Shown here in pieces: positions 35,143 to 44,662 of a stretch of 64,000 nt of DNA (the stretch's first letter is position 1; each line of letters begins with the position of its first letter). A model generated the notes under the pieces. That model was not told the DNA's origin. It searched no databases and saw only the letters and a program-made list of their open reading frames with translations. The stretch comes from Promerops cafer (lineage: Eukaryota > Chordata > Aves > Passeriformes > Nectariniidae), in the NCBI GenBank assembly GCA_013398275.1, contig VZSE01002458.1, forward strand, positions 199,232 through 263,231. Reading direction: 5' to 3'. The translations under genes and the position numbers were made by a program.

Positions 35143-35216
35143 AGTAATAACAACAACAATAATAATAATAATATAATTATTCTATAATAGTTGTTGAATA
35201 ATAGTTGTTGTTGTAT
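35143..35216. repeat. AAC/AAT simple repeat with GTT inverted partner
   Basis: An (AAC)(AAT) trinucleotide run at 35147-35172 faces a GTT run at about 35203-35214. The arms acaacaacaa and ttgttgttgt can pair over 10-11 bases around an AT-rich loop. It lies directly before the polypyrimidine tract and acceptor of the TASL-like exon. Confidence 0.7.
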
Positions 35217-35244
35217 TGTGCCTGTCTTTCCAGCCCAGTGCTCC

Positions 35245-35259
35245 ATGGAACTCTGGTGA
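35245..35259 (+). promoter_or_regulatory. Four-codon upstream ORF in the TASL-like 5'UTR
   Basis: ATG GAA CTC TGG TGA, 24 bases before the main ATG, in good context (G at +4). It would be expected to reduce initiation at the main start if the 5'UTR begins upstream as inferred. Confidence 0.5.
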
Positions 35260-35283
35260 TCCCTGTTGCTCACACTTGTCACC

Positions 35284-36207
35284 ATGCTGGCAGAAGGCAT
35301 CCTAACGAGGCTCATCTATAAAGAAAGCTGTCATCAAGATAAGCCTCGCAAATCTCCTGCATCCCAAAAGGCTAAAGAGGGAATCTGGAGACAGAAACTT
35401 GTAGACATCCCAAAAATTAAAGGCTTTGCTGATGGATGTGAGAAGCAGGAGGAGCTCTCTGCCAGAAGCAGCAAAGTGGAAGCCAGGAGCAGCACCCGAT
35501 GGGGATCCATAGAAGAGGAGCCTGCAAAAGGTCAGGAAATACTGGTTAAAGGAACTGCATCCCCAGCTTTACACATCCCCAAGAGAGGAGGAAGCCTAGA
35601 CCAGGTGGATTTGTACAGATCCTGGCCATGCAACAGCATTTACCAGAACTATCCTGACTTGCAGATCGGGGGGGACCGTGTGGGGGGCCACACGTGTGAC
35701 TCGGGCTGTGTCCTGGACCATGTCTGTGATGAACTCCCCAGTGGCCCCGTCCTTCTCTCCATAGATATTCCCCTGGGTCAGTCCCCTCTGTGGGAGCATC
35801 CTGAAAAGCCCAGTGGGATGTCCCTGCCTGGAGATGAAGCTGGAGAAAGGAGCCTCGTGCTCAGTGAGGAGCCCCTTTCCAGCTCCATGCTCAACAAGTA
35901 CATGGAAGCCAAAGTGGCAGAGCTCTACAAACAGTTTTTTGAAGAAAGCCTGGCCAGGTGTGGTTCCATAACAAACCTGCTCACCTGCAGCTGGATAAGG
36001 AACAGCCTGGACCAGATAAGTGTTCAGATCTCCCAGGAGCAGAACATAGAAACCTCCAAAGCCAGGGGAGCCCTCTTGCACTCGTTGGCTTTGTTCAGCT
36101 CCCGCAATGCTCCCAACAGGAACAGCTCTGAGTTCAGCACCCCAAACCTCCAGATCTCCAACACAGTGCGTGCAAAATGCAGCTGCAGGATGGAATCCAC
36201 ATCCTGA
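35284..36207 (+). CDS. TASL-like: TASL-family TLR adaptor, probable TASL2
   Basis: One uninterrupted exon, 307 residues, against about 300 for human TASL (CXorf21). TASL sits on endolysosomes by binding the proton-coupled transporter SLC15A4, and recruits and activates IRF5 after TLR7/8/9 signalling. The N-terminus MLAEGILTRLIYKES resembles the SLC15A4-binding N-terminus of the family. A mid-protein block reads SIYQNYPDLQIGGDRV. A helical block follows (MLNKYMEAKVAELYKQFFEE, about residues 207-226), then SLDQISVQISQEQNIETSKA. Near the C-terminus lies an intact pLxIS motif, NLQIS at 288-292, whose Ser292 would be the phospho-site for IRF5. The start has a good Kozak context (caccATGc); no earlier in-frame ATG exists. 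Position beside SH3BGRL rather than the TASL neighbours (human Xp21) suggests the second paralogue, TASL2, reported in mouse; orthology is inferred from place and motif, not from a tree. Confidence 0.85.
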   Translation: MLAEGILTRLIYKESCHQDKPRKSPASQKAKEGIWRQKLVDIPKIKGFADGCEKQEELSARSSKVEARSSTRWGSIEEEPAKGQEILVKGTASPALHIPKRGGSLDQVDLYRSWPCNSIYQNYPDLQIGGDRVGGHTCDSGCVLDHVCDELPSGPVLLSIDIPLGQSPLWEHPEKPSGMSLPGDEAGERSLVLSEEPLSSSMLNKYMEAKVAELYKQFFEESLARCGSITNLLTCSWIRNSLDQISVQISQEQNIETSKARGALLHSLALFSSRNAPNRNSSEFSTPNLQISNTVRAKCSCRMESTS

Positions 36208-36349
36208 CTGAGCTGCTCAGCTCAGGAGAGGGATGGGATTCAGGTATGAACCTTTCACTCTAAGGATTAGGTTGGGAAATGGAAACATTTGCACACTACA
36301 CTTGTTCTAATTAATATTTTAAGTCTTACACCCCTTTGGTACCAGGGGA

Positions 36350-36355
36350 AATAAA
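36350..36355 (+). terminator. TASL-like: TASL-like poly(A) signal
   Basis: AATAAA about 145 bases after the stop, followed by a T-rich stretch (tttactgttttctgttttct). It is the first good candidate after the CDS. Confidence 0.65.
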
Positions 36356-36447
36356 GGTCACTGTTTACTGTTTTCTGTTTTCTAATGGAGAATTTGAAAT
36401 TAATTTCTCTCCAAAATACTGGTTAATCATGTTTTTATAATATATAT

Positions 36448-36552
36448 AGAATCACAGAACTATTAAAGTTGGAAATGACTACTAAGATCATCAAGTCCAG
36501 CCATCAACCCAGCACCACTAAACCATGTCCTCAAGTGCCACATCCACACATA
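36448..36552 (-). mobile_element. CR1 LINE 3' fragment
   Basis: Starts with TAGAATCACAGAACTATTAA, then a gatcatcaagtccagccatc block and a ccatgtcctcaagtgccaca block. Antisense CR1, truncated after about 105 bases. Confidence 0.88.
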
Positions 36553-39500
36553 AAAGCATTAATTTTCTGCAAAATCAGCAAGCAAAGATGACTGCAGCAT
36601 TCCTGAAAAATAGTGCAAGATTCCTGCATCTTCATTTGGAAATTTAAGTGCAGATTTTTGTATGGAAATACTGTTGTTTAGCTCTCAAACACATCTTCTC
36701 CCCTTGCTTTTGCTTCTCAGCAAATATTTCAGCTGGAAATTATTCATTATGTCACCACTGTAAAATGATAGATGAATTGGACTGTTACCTGATCTGCAGA
36801 AGTTTTTTTCTAATAAAGTTTTTTTTTGGGGGGGTGTTTTTGCTTGTGGTTGGGTGGTTTTTTTGCTGGTTTATTTTAATCTTTATTTCTTGGGCATTTC
36901 TTGAAATCATCTCTGAACTCAAAGAAAATATCAACAGGACTGAGAAGAAGCTGCCCCTGAGGGAAAAGTCTGAGTGGGCAATGAAAGGACTTCTCCCTCC
37001 TGATTAAAATGACAGGGAAAGATAATTCCTGATAAGGAAATAAATTAATAAAATCAGACTCATACACATCCCAGACCTAACTGGGCATTGCCTGATCCAA
37101 AATTCCCACTGACCTTGGTGCAAGGAATATAAGCAAGACTAAATTTCATCCTTGCATTCTAGGAGCACGAGAGGAAGAGGATGATTTGCTTCCCTACGCA
37201 TTGCCCTAATTCATGTGTGTCTCATTAATCTCCTTCTCAGCATTCAAAATCAGGCCAGGAGTCCTTTGGAAGAGGCCAAATGCCCTCATTGAATTCCAGA
37301 GGAGTCCAGGGGGGGCAGAGCTCTCCAGATTTCCTTGGTGGATGTGCAGAGGACAGTTGAAGTGAGGCTGAGAGGGGAACTATTCCAGAGGGCGGCAGTA
37401 GCCAAAGGGTTTGCAATTTTCCATTGCGAGAAGTGCTGCGTGCCCCAGCCCTTGCTTCCCCCCGGGATCTATTTATAGTCCCAGCCAAAGTCTGGAAAGA
37501 AGTTAATTGCACGAGGCTCTTCCTCAGGAAAGGAGGATGTCGGAGGTTAAACCTGAGCTCCAGACCCCGGTGGTTTTCTGTCCTTGCCCGCGCTGAGGAA
37601 GGCGCTGGAGGAGCCCCTCCCTGCTCTGCCCCAGCCCCTGGGATTAAAGCCAATGGAGCAGCAGCTGCTGCTGCGCTGGGAGAGTCCCTGATGGATCTGC
37701 TGCTCCATCCCCGGGACAGCAACGGAGTGGCAGAGGAGAAAACACATAATTAATGAGAGTTTGGCAAAACCTGAGGTTCCTGGGAAGTTGTGTTCATCCC
37801 ATCCCTTCTTAGGATGGGTTTCAGAGCTCGTTTTAAAATTAATTTTATTAAATAGGTGGACAATTTTAGCTGGAATGAAAATAAAACCACATAACAGCAG
37901 TGTTTTGAGGAAAATAGGTAATTTAGACCACCCCAATGACATGTGTTTTCACAGCACAAATGGAGGTACAGGTAAATGCACATTGTTACTGTAAAGCACA
38001 TTCTATTTTGCTATTGATTTTATGTAGTTTTGCCCATGGAAAAGTATTGTCCATGTGCTTAGCCCCCCAGCATTTGTTAACTGGTTTAATCCACAATTTA
38101 AGTAGCTTTTCAAAATGAATTTCTCTCTGTAGGAAGAAAGATGTTGCTGCAGAATACATTTTAGGGGCAAAATCTGTTAATTTCTAAAAAGATGCACCAA
38201 ATACACTTATTACTAACTTAAATACTATTTTAATTCAATTATTTTAATTGGCATGTTGCAATCCATGACCTGCTTTGGATTTATTTCTATTTGGAAAATG
38301 CTAAGTCCCATTATGAGTTTGAGTAAAACTTCATCAGCTGCACTGGAGCTGTGCCCATTTTCACTAGGAGGAAAAATGCCTCAGTGAACTCAAATTCCAT
38401 GGGGAAAATCCCTGGAAAGGTGCTTTTCCAGCCCGCTGAAGGGCAGCAGCTGGATTTCATTACAAAGGAAAGCAGTGCCATATTTTACAGGGCAGACACC
38501 CACGGCCAGATTCTGCCTGGAGTTGATTTTTATCCACATGCCAGAAAATCTGATGTTGGAGGAGAAATGCTGGCAGGGAACTTTTACCTTCATATCCAGC
38601 TCTCATTCTGTGTTCCCACAGAGGAATATTCACCAGGTCCTGGGACCCAGACCCTGTAGAAAGCTGGACTCTTTAGTTAAATTTCCCCAATTAATCCTGT
38701 AGTCAGGATGTTCCCCAGCCTGCCTCAGTTGTGGGAATTAAGCCCCTCTAGAAGATGACTTCATCACCCTGGAGGGTAATTAGGATTTTTACACATTAAC
38801 AATTTTTTCTGAGATTTATTAAATAGTCAGATGGTGATATCTAGTGGTGGTTTCCTTTAGTACCTTCCAGGTCAGGATTTCCAGAGCTTCACAACCATTT
38901 TGCAATGAAATCTCAAAGTCCATCTTTCTCTGGAGGGAGGATTATTTCCCATAAAAAGGATGCCCAGGTGTGCAGAACAACAACTTCCATCAATTAATGT
39001 TCTATTCCAGTTAAAATCAAGAAGGACTTAAAACCTGGAAGGCCAAACCCTTCCCTTTGGGACTAAAAATTCTGACTGACAATCAGAAAAATCTCAGACA
39101 CTAAATACCTGTATTTTTCATTCATCTCTCTTTTAATCAGGAAAATGCCATTTGCTTGTTAAACAAATGAAACTAAATCTGAGTAGCTTATTTTTTCACA
39201 CAAGATGTAAAATATTAATCTACTTTTGATGGGCTGAAATCTACTTTTTAGCAGAATGTTCTTTCTTGCACTCCACTAGTTTATACATGGCGTGGCAAAA
39301 CTGATTTTTTCTCTCTGTTTTGGTCCTGTTTTACACACAGATTTCAAAAATTCAGATATTTGATTATAATTACCCTAATTTTTTTTTCCTTTACCAGAAT
39401 ATCCTCACCACTTAATCTTTGCCTGCTTTTCCTTTGAGTTCATTTATTTATGATGATCCCATAAATCTGTTGGGAATATAAATCACTTGTGAGGGTCAGT

Positions 39501-40199
39501 GGTCATTTGGTAAATGAGTGCCCAGGTGCTAATGAACCTTCCACTCCCACATCCACCAGCCTGGCTCCCTTCTGGGGGCAAATAAAAGGGTTTGGTATGG
39601 AGCTGTAAATCCCAGGAGGCTGAAGTGCTTCCCTTTTCCATCCTGTTCCATGTAGGATTGTGGATATTCCCCTTCACTTGTGGGCTGTCCTCTTGGGAAG
39701 GCAAAAAATCTGGGAGAATATTTGATGCTCTGGAGCAAAGTGGAGGGAGATTTGTGTGTGGAGCTGAATTATTGGAACTTGTTGGGAATCCTGTGTGATC
39801 TATTTCCATCAAGGCTTTGTTTTCCTGGGGATGCTTCTTTGGGGCTCTCTTTGGAGGAAAAAATTTGTTGCTATTTTTGCAACCTTTTAATTACAACTGC
39901 AATGCCTTGGGAACAATCTCACCACTTTTCCTGGGGCTTTATTTGGTGGTGTTTCTGGAGGAAAGGTGACTGAGGAGCTGAGGAGCTTCCCCTGGAGAAG
40001 GGAAACTGCAGGACCCTGAGGAGCTGGGACTAAAACCAGCCCCAGAAGAAGAGCTGAGGCTCGCAGGGGTTTTCTGTCCCACCACTGCTGCTCCTCATTG
40101 GGGTAAGTGGGAACAGCATCTTTCCTAAATGTAGCTCTGGTGGGGTAAAGCTGAAATATGGGCTCTGGGCTCTGTGGAACTCTCTGGGAATATCAACTC

Positions 40200-40590
40200 T
40201 GTTATGGAGCCAGGCTGGGAGAGGTGGAGGGGTTCTGGAGAGAGCTGAGAGCCCCTTCCAGTGCCTGAAGAGACTCCAAGAGAGCTGCAGAGGGACAAGG
40301 ACAAGGGCCCAGAGTGACAGGACGAGGGGGAATGGCTTCCCATGCCAGAGGGCAGGGTTAGCTGGGATATTGGGAAGGAATTCCTGGCTGTGAGGGAGGG
40401 GAGGCCCTGGCACAGGGTGCCCAGAGAAGCTGTGGCTGCCCCTGGATCCCTGGAAGTGTCCAAGGCCAGGCTGGACAGGGCTTGGAGCCATCTGGGATAG
40501 TGGGAAGTGTCCGTGCCCATGGCAGGGGGTGGCACTGGATGATTTTTGAGGTCCCTTCCAACCTAAAGCAGTCTGTCATCCCATGATTTT
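40200..40590 (+). mobile_element. CR1 LINE 3' fragment (longest in this interval)
   Basis: About 390 bases in CR1 order, from gagccaggctgggagaggtg through gacaaggacaagggcccaga, gaggccctggcacagggtgc and caaggccaggctggacaggg to ggtcccttccaacctaaagc. Sequence from about 39970 may be an upstream continuation. It is a relatively well-kept copy. Confidence 0.9.
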
Positions 40591-41941
40591 TCTATTTTTT
40601 CTCCCTTTCTCCCCATGCTGGTGCAGGAAGGGTTTTCCTGCCTTTCACTCCTGTATTGGGACACAGAGGCTTTGCTTTCCTGGGCTCTGATTTGTTATTT
40701 AGGGATTCTTGATCCTCCTCAGAAAAGTTTTTAATTTTGTGCAATAATACAATTTCTTAATCTGGTGTGTTGCTGGTTTTTTTTGTTCTTATTCCCCATC
40801 TGTAGTGATTACACACTTCTGCTTTCCATTGCCAAATTTCTAAGACCCACGGACCGTGTATTCCCTTTCTCTGTTACTCAACTGTACAAAGTTGATATTT
40901 TAATAATTAATTACTAATCTGAGAGGTAACAAAAGTTAACAAAGATGAGTGAGAGAACACTACTGAGAGAACCTGCTGTCACTTTTTCTTTTTTTATTTT
41001 AAGCTGTGTTGGTTCTTTGTTTCAAATGAGTGAGATTTATGAACGTAATGGAATAGGGAACAGAACTGCAAATGGATTTCCTGAAAATCTTGCCTTGAAG
41101 TTTTAAACTACCAAATTTTGTTCCTCTTTCCTGGTATTTGAATTATAAAAAAACCCTTTCCTAGAATAGAAAGCAAAAACATTCATGTTGCACACGTTAA
41201 ATTTATACAAGTCAGAGTGTGAAATGCTGTGTGTGGATATTGGTGCTGGTGTTTGCACGCTGGGAAAGGCCATGGGCACAGCTCCCCTTCCCTTTGCTGC
41301 CCAGGCTCTGCTCCAGCTCAGCCATCAAACAGCAAGGACAGGTCACTGATCACAGGCAAATGGCTTGGGGACAGTTTTATTGAATATTTTTATATAACAC
41401 AGACATCCTTGGAAATGGCCACCTGCTTATGTTTATTCCACGAAGAGAAACAAAAGGTAAAAAACTTCAGGGAAAGTGTGGATTTCTCCTGACAAGTGTG
41501 GGAGCAGGGTGGGACCAATAAATGGGAATTGATATCCACCCTGAGTTGAAATCCATGAATTAAATATCCCAGATCTCACTAGTAAGGAGGCAGAATGTGC
41601 TCACACCTCTGCTGAGATGAATTCTTTTAGCTTGTTCCTTATCGATATTCCAGCTGCTCAATGTAATTTTGTTTGAATTCTCCTTAAACCTAGATTTTTG
41701 ACTGGAATCACTGATGTTATATTAAACCTCAGCCTGCCTGGGCTCTGGGTGCCCACGAGGCTCCCCACTCCCTGCAGCACCAAGTTACTTTTCAGTGTCC
41801 CCGTGGTCTGTGATGTGCTGACAGACCCCACGTGGTGGCTCGGGGTTTTCCGGGGTTTTCCATTCCTGCTACCCACAATAGCTGTGGGTGGGATCCTTCC
41901 CAGAAGGGGAAGAGGAATGAGTGGCTTGGAGGCTTTTAGTG

Positions 41942-41998
41942 TAAGCTAAAAAAAAAAAGGCTTACTTCTAAAAAGGGCAAAAAAAAAAAAAAAAAGGT
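41942..41998. repeat. A-rich tract with short inverted repeat
   Basis: The arms gtaagc and gcttac flank an 11-base A run and a 17-base A run follows. It could form a small hairpin; probably simple-sequence DNA. Confidence 0.6.
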
Positions 41999-42514
41999 GG
42001 TAACACTAAAACATCTCCCGGGTGCTCCAAAATATCTGTTCCTGAGGTCAGCACAGAGCACTGGAGGGTTTCCCTAGGGAAAGCCAAGAGCTCCCTCAGG
42101 GATGATCCACCATGGTTCTTGTGGGGCTGCCCGTGGTCAGGAGGTGGGTGTTCCCCTCCTGGGGAAAAATGTGCAGAAATGTCACGTTTTTATTGCAGGA
42201 GCCTTAATTTTGGTCAGTGAGATCACATCCCACAATAACTCTGTTCTTCTCCCAGTCTTCCTCATTCCACCAGGAGCAAGGTGCCCGTCAGCACAATCAA
42301 AATCCAGCCTGGAAACTGAAAAATGTAGGGAAGAGCATTACTTTAGGGAAAAATGAAAGCCTGTCCACAAACATTGGCTCAAATGGTGCTCCCATGAAAA
42401 AGTGGATCAATAATATCAATAGCCATTACCAGAGGAACAGCACGAATTCTGTTATCATAGAACTTTGGAAAAACATATTGTCTTTGGCTTTTGGCTTATT
42501 CATAGCTAATATAT

Positions 42515-42562
42515 AGCAAACTTGATGGTCTTAGAGGTCTTTTCCAACCTTAATTATTTTAT
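42515..42562 (+). mobile_element. CR1 LINE extreme 3' end
   Basis: Only the final block is recognisable: cttgatggtcttagaggtct followed by tttccaaccttaattatttt. A very short sense CR1 remnant. Confidence 0.7.
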
Positions 42563-43091
42563 AAGGCAGCTTGCTTTGAAAAATGGAGCTTATTTTAAAA
42601 TTATCCTCCCTGTTGACCTTCCTCAAATTCTGTCCCAGCTCTGTTGGTTTTTTTCTGCTTCCATTATTAAATAAATATAGATTCTACACACAAAACCAGT
42701 TTCCAGGATACTACTGAACTCCCCACTGCAAGGCTTTTACCCCCTCCAAGATACAAAGATTTTATTTTTGGCTTAAGGCAAGTGTAGGTGAGCATTAATG
42801 TTTTTGCATTTTTCGTGAGAACGCAAAAGACAAAATGGATCATTTGGGGATGGAGAGGAATGGGAGGTTGGCAGAATTCCTTTTCCATGCTGCCAAATGG
42901 AGCAAGTCCTCAAATCCTTAACTTTAACACCCAATATTTCAACAGAAAGAGGAAAATATGATGGTTTGGGATGTGAGCCCAGGCTCAGAGCTGCTTCTGT
43001 TGCTCTTCCTTTGGCTAAATAATTCCTTAATTACTTCTTAATTGCTGTTAAGAGCACTGTTCTCCCTTCTTCAGGGTAATGAGTGATTTCT

Positions 43092-43302
43092 TGTTAGATA
43101 TTAGGAAGAAATTCCTCCCTGTGAGGGTGGTGTGGCCCTGGCACAGGTTTCCCAGAGAAGCTGTGGCTGCCCTGGAAGTGTCCAGGGGATGGAGCTTGGA
43201 GCAACCTGGGACAGTGTGAGGTGTTCCATGGATGGGGGTTGGAATGAGATGAGCTTTAAGGTCCCTTCCAACCCACAGCATTGTCTGATTCTGTGAAATT
43301 CA
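43092..43302 (+). mobile_element. CR1 LINE 3' fragment
   Basis: Order of blocks: gatattaggaagaaattcct, tggccctggcacaggtttcc, agagaagctgtggctgccct, aatgagatgagctttaaggt and ccttccaacccacagcattg, ending gattctgtgaa. Internal deletions shorten it against the longer copies. Confidence 0.9.
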
Positions 43303-44323
43303 GGTGAACCCTGGTAAAGCAGAAAGGAGTCGCTCCTCGAGGGTATCCCTGCATCCCTCCTGTCTTCCAAAGGTATCCTCCTCTTGCTTTACAAATGGGA
43401 TGAGGAACAGGGAGCTCACGTGGTGCTGAGCCCTGGGATCTGTGTCCTGGGCCCCCACAGCTCAGAAGTGGGTCACCAGCCTGCCACTGGCACTCGATTT
43501 TGGTGTCACTTAGGCGGCTGAAGGGAACAAATAGGCCATCGATCCGTCTGGCAACAGCCCCAGGCCCCGGATTTTAATTACCAGTGTTCTCTGGGCTAAA
43601 TCTGTGCCTCTTGAAACATCATCAACCTAAATGAAGCTTCGCAATGGAGGAATTTGACCCAATATGTTTTTTTTTCTCCACTGTTTCATTAAAATCTGTT
43701 AAACACTGTTGCAACTAACTTTATTTTTCCATTTTCCAGCTATTCTGAGCAACTCAGTTTTTGACGCTGTTTTCTAGAGAGAACTTTTCCTGTTAATCTT
43801 TTTATAGGAAGCTTTAAGCAATTGTGGAGCCTTATTTGTCCCACACAGGTGCCCTCCGTTCCTGCAGCTCTGTATTTAGCCCAACAAACTGGGTCATTTG
43901 CTTGTTTTACCAAATGAAAGCTGATTTCCAGTAATGTTTGTGTTGTGTTCTTTGTGTGGGCACTGCAGAGTCCAGGGAAGCCCCCTGTGTGATGGAGCTG
44001 TTCCGGGATGGGGTTTTTTATGGGACCTGTTCTGTCAAGTCTGTCTGTTCTAACAGCAGTGAAGGTTATTTTTTTTCCTTCCAAGAGAGGTTTATGAGGG
44101 ACTGGGAGCCAAAACACATCAAGAGTTGGGACTAAAATGTGAGTTGTACCATTGGTCTGAGGGCACACGAGGGATTTCCTCAATGAAGCATCCACAGGAG
44201 GAGCCCCTATTTGGGCACGTGGCACCAAAAAGCACCACTCTAGAGTGGGATCTCCCAGCTGGAAACTGATGGACCAGGGAGGGAAGCCAGCCTGAGGTGG
44301 AGCATTTGCTCCTCCCTTTGCAG

Positions 44324-44662
44324 CCGCCCCCACGAGCGCCGGTGTCTCCAGCAGCGCTTCCAACCACTCACCCACCGCAGCGGGAGCAGCTGCGGCTCCC
44401 AGGGACATGGAGAGCCAGGGACACGGAGCTGCAGCTGTCATGGCTGGGTCCTGGCTCTCCTGCATCCTCCAAGCCCCCCGGGTGGGAGCCTTGCAGGAGC
44501 TGCTGCTGGAGGACGCGGTCCTGGAGAACATCAGCTGGGCTGCCGAGGAAGCCCAGGCCAACGACTCCTCGGAGCACGCGTTCTTCTCTCTGGATTATCA
44601 GCACGTCCAGGTCCCCTTTGAAATCACGCTCTGGATCATGTTGGCATCCTTGGCCAAAATAG
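44324..44662 (+). CDS. SLC9A2-like: NHE2-like exon 1 as recognised (start uncertain)
   Basis: The first in-frame ATG is 44407 (gacATGg). The same frame is open back to 44296, where the stop TGA at 44293 closes it. A strong acceptor (tttgctcctccctttgcag) ends at 44323. The codons from 44326 (Ala/Ser/Pro-rich, no Met) could therefore be coding if an upstream exon carries the signal peptide. Alternatively this exon is partly 5'UTR and translation starts at 44407. It ends in KIG at the phase-1 donor gtgagg. The block SLDYQHVQVPFEITLW matches the first membrane segment of NHE2. Confidence 0.8.
   Translation, partial: PPPRAPVSPAALPTTHPPQREQLRLPGTWRARDTELQLSWLGPGSPASSKPPGWEPCRSCCWRTRSWRTSAGLPRKPRPTTPRSTRSSLWIISTSRSPLKSRSGSCWHPWPK

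Larger units (their letters stand above)
31621..35233 (+). other. Putative 5' intron of the TASL-like gene or intergenic
   Basis: Between the CpG island and the acceptor before the TASL-like CDS. It contains the two CR1 fragments near 32.1 and 32.7 kb and an AAC/AAT simple repeat just before the acceptor. No coding exon was supported. Confidence 0.5.
35234..36372 (+). other. TASL-like: TASL-like coding exon with UTRs
   Basis: A strong acceptor (tgcctgtctttccag) ends at 35233, suggesting that the coding exon starts at 35234 and is spliced from a noncoding first exon. A poly(A) signal AATAAA lies at 36350-36355. This gives a short 3'UTR of about 165 bases. Confidence 0.6.
36373..44323. other. 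Intergenic, 8 kb, probably containing the unresolved 5' end of the NHE-like gene
   Basis: Holds CR1 fragments near 36.5, 40.4, 42.5 and 43.2 kb, a hairpin-forming A-rich stretch near 41.95 kb and a GC-richer patch at 37.4-37.75 kb with a perfect MEF2/TATA-like site CTATTTATAG (37469-37478). No coding exon could be supported. Longer open frames here are low-complexity or CR1-derived. Confidence 0.6.

Noticed and set aside
43740..44561. 273-codon open frame on the minus strand overlapping the first NHE2-like exon
   Set aside because: It is largely the antisense of GC-rich coding and flanking sequence, has no family likeness and no splice or promoter context.
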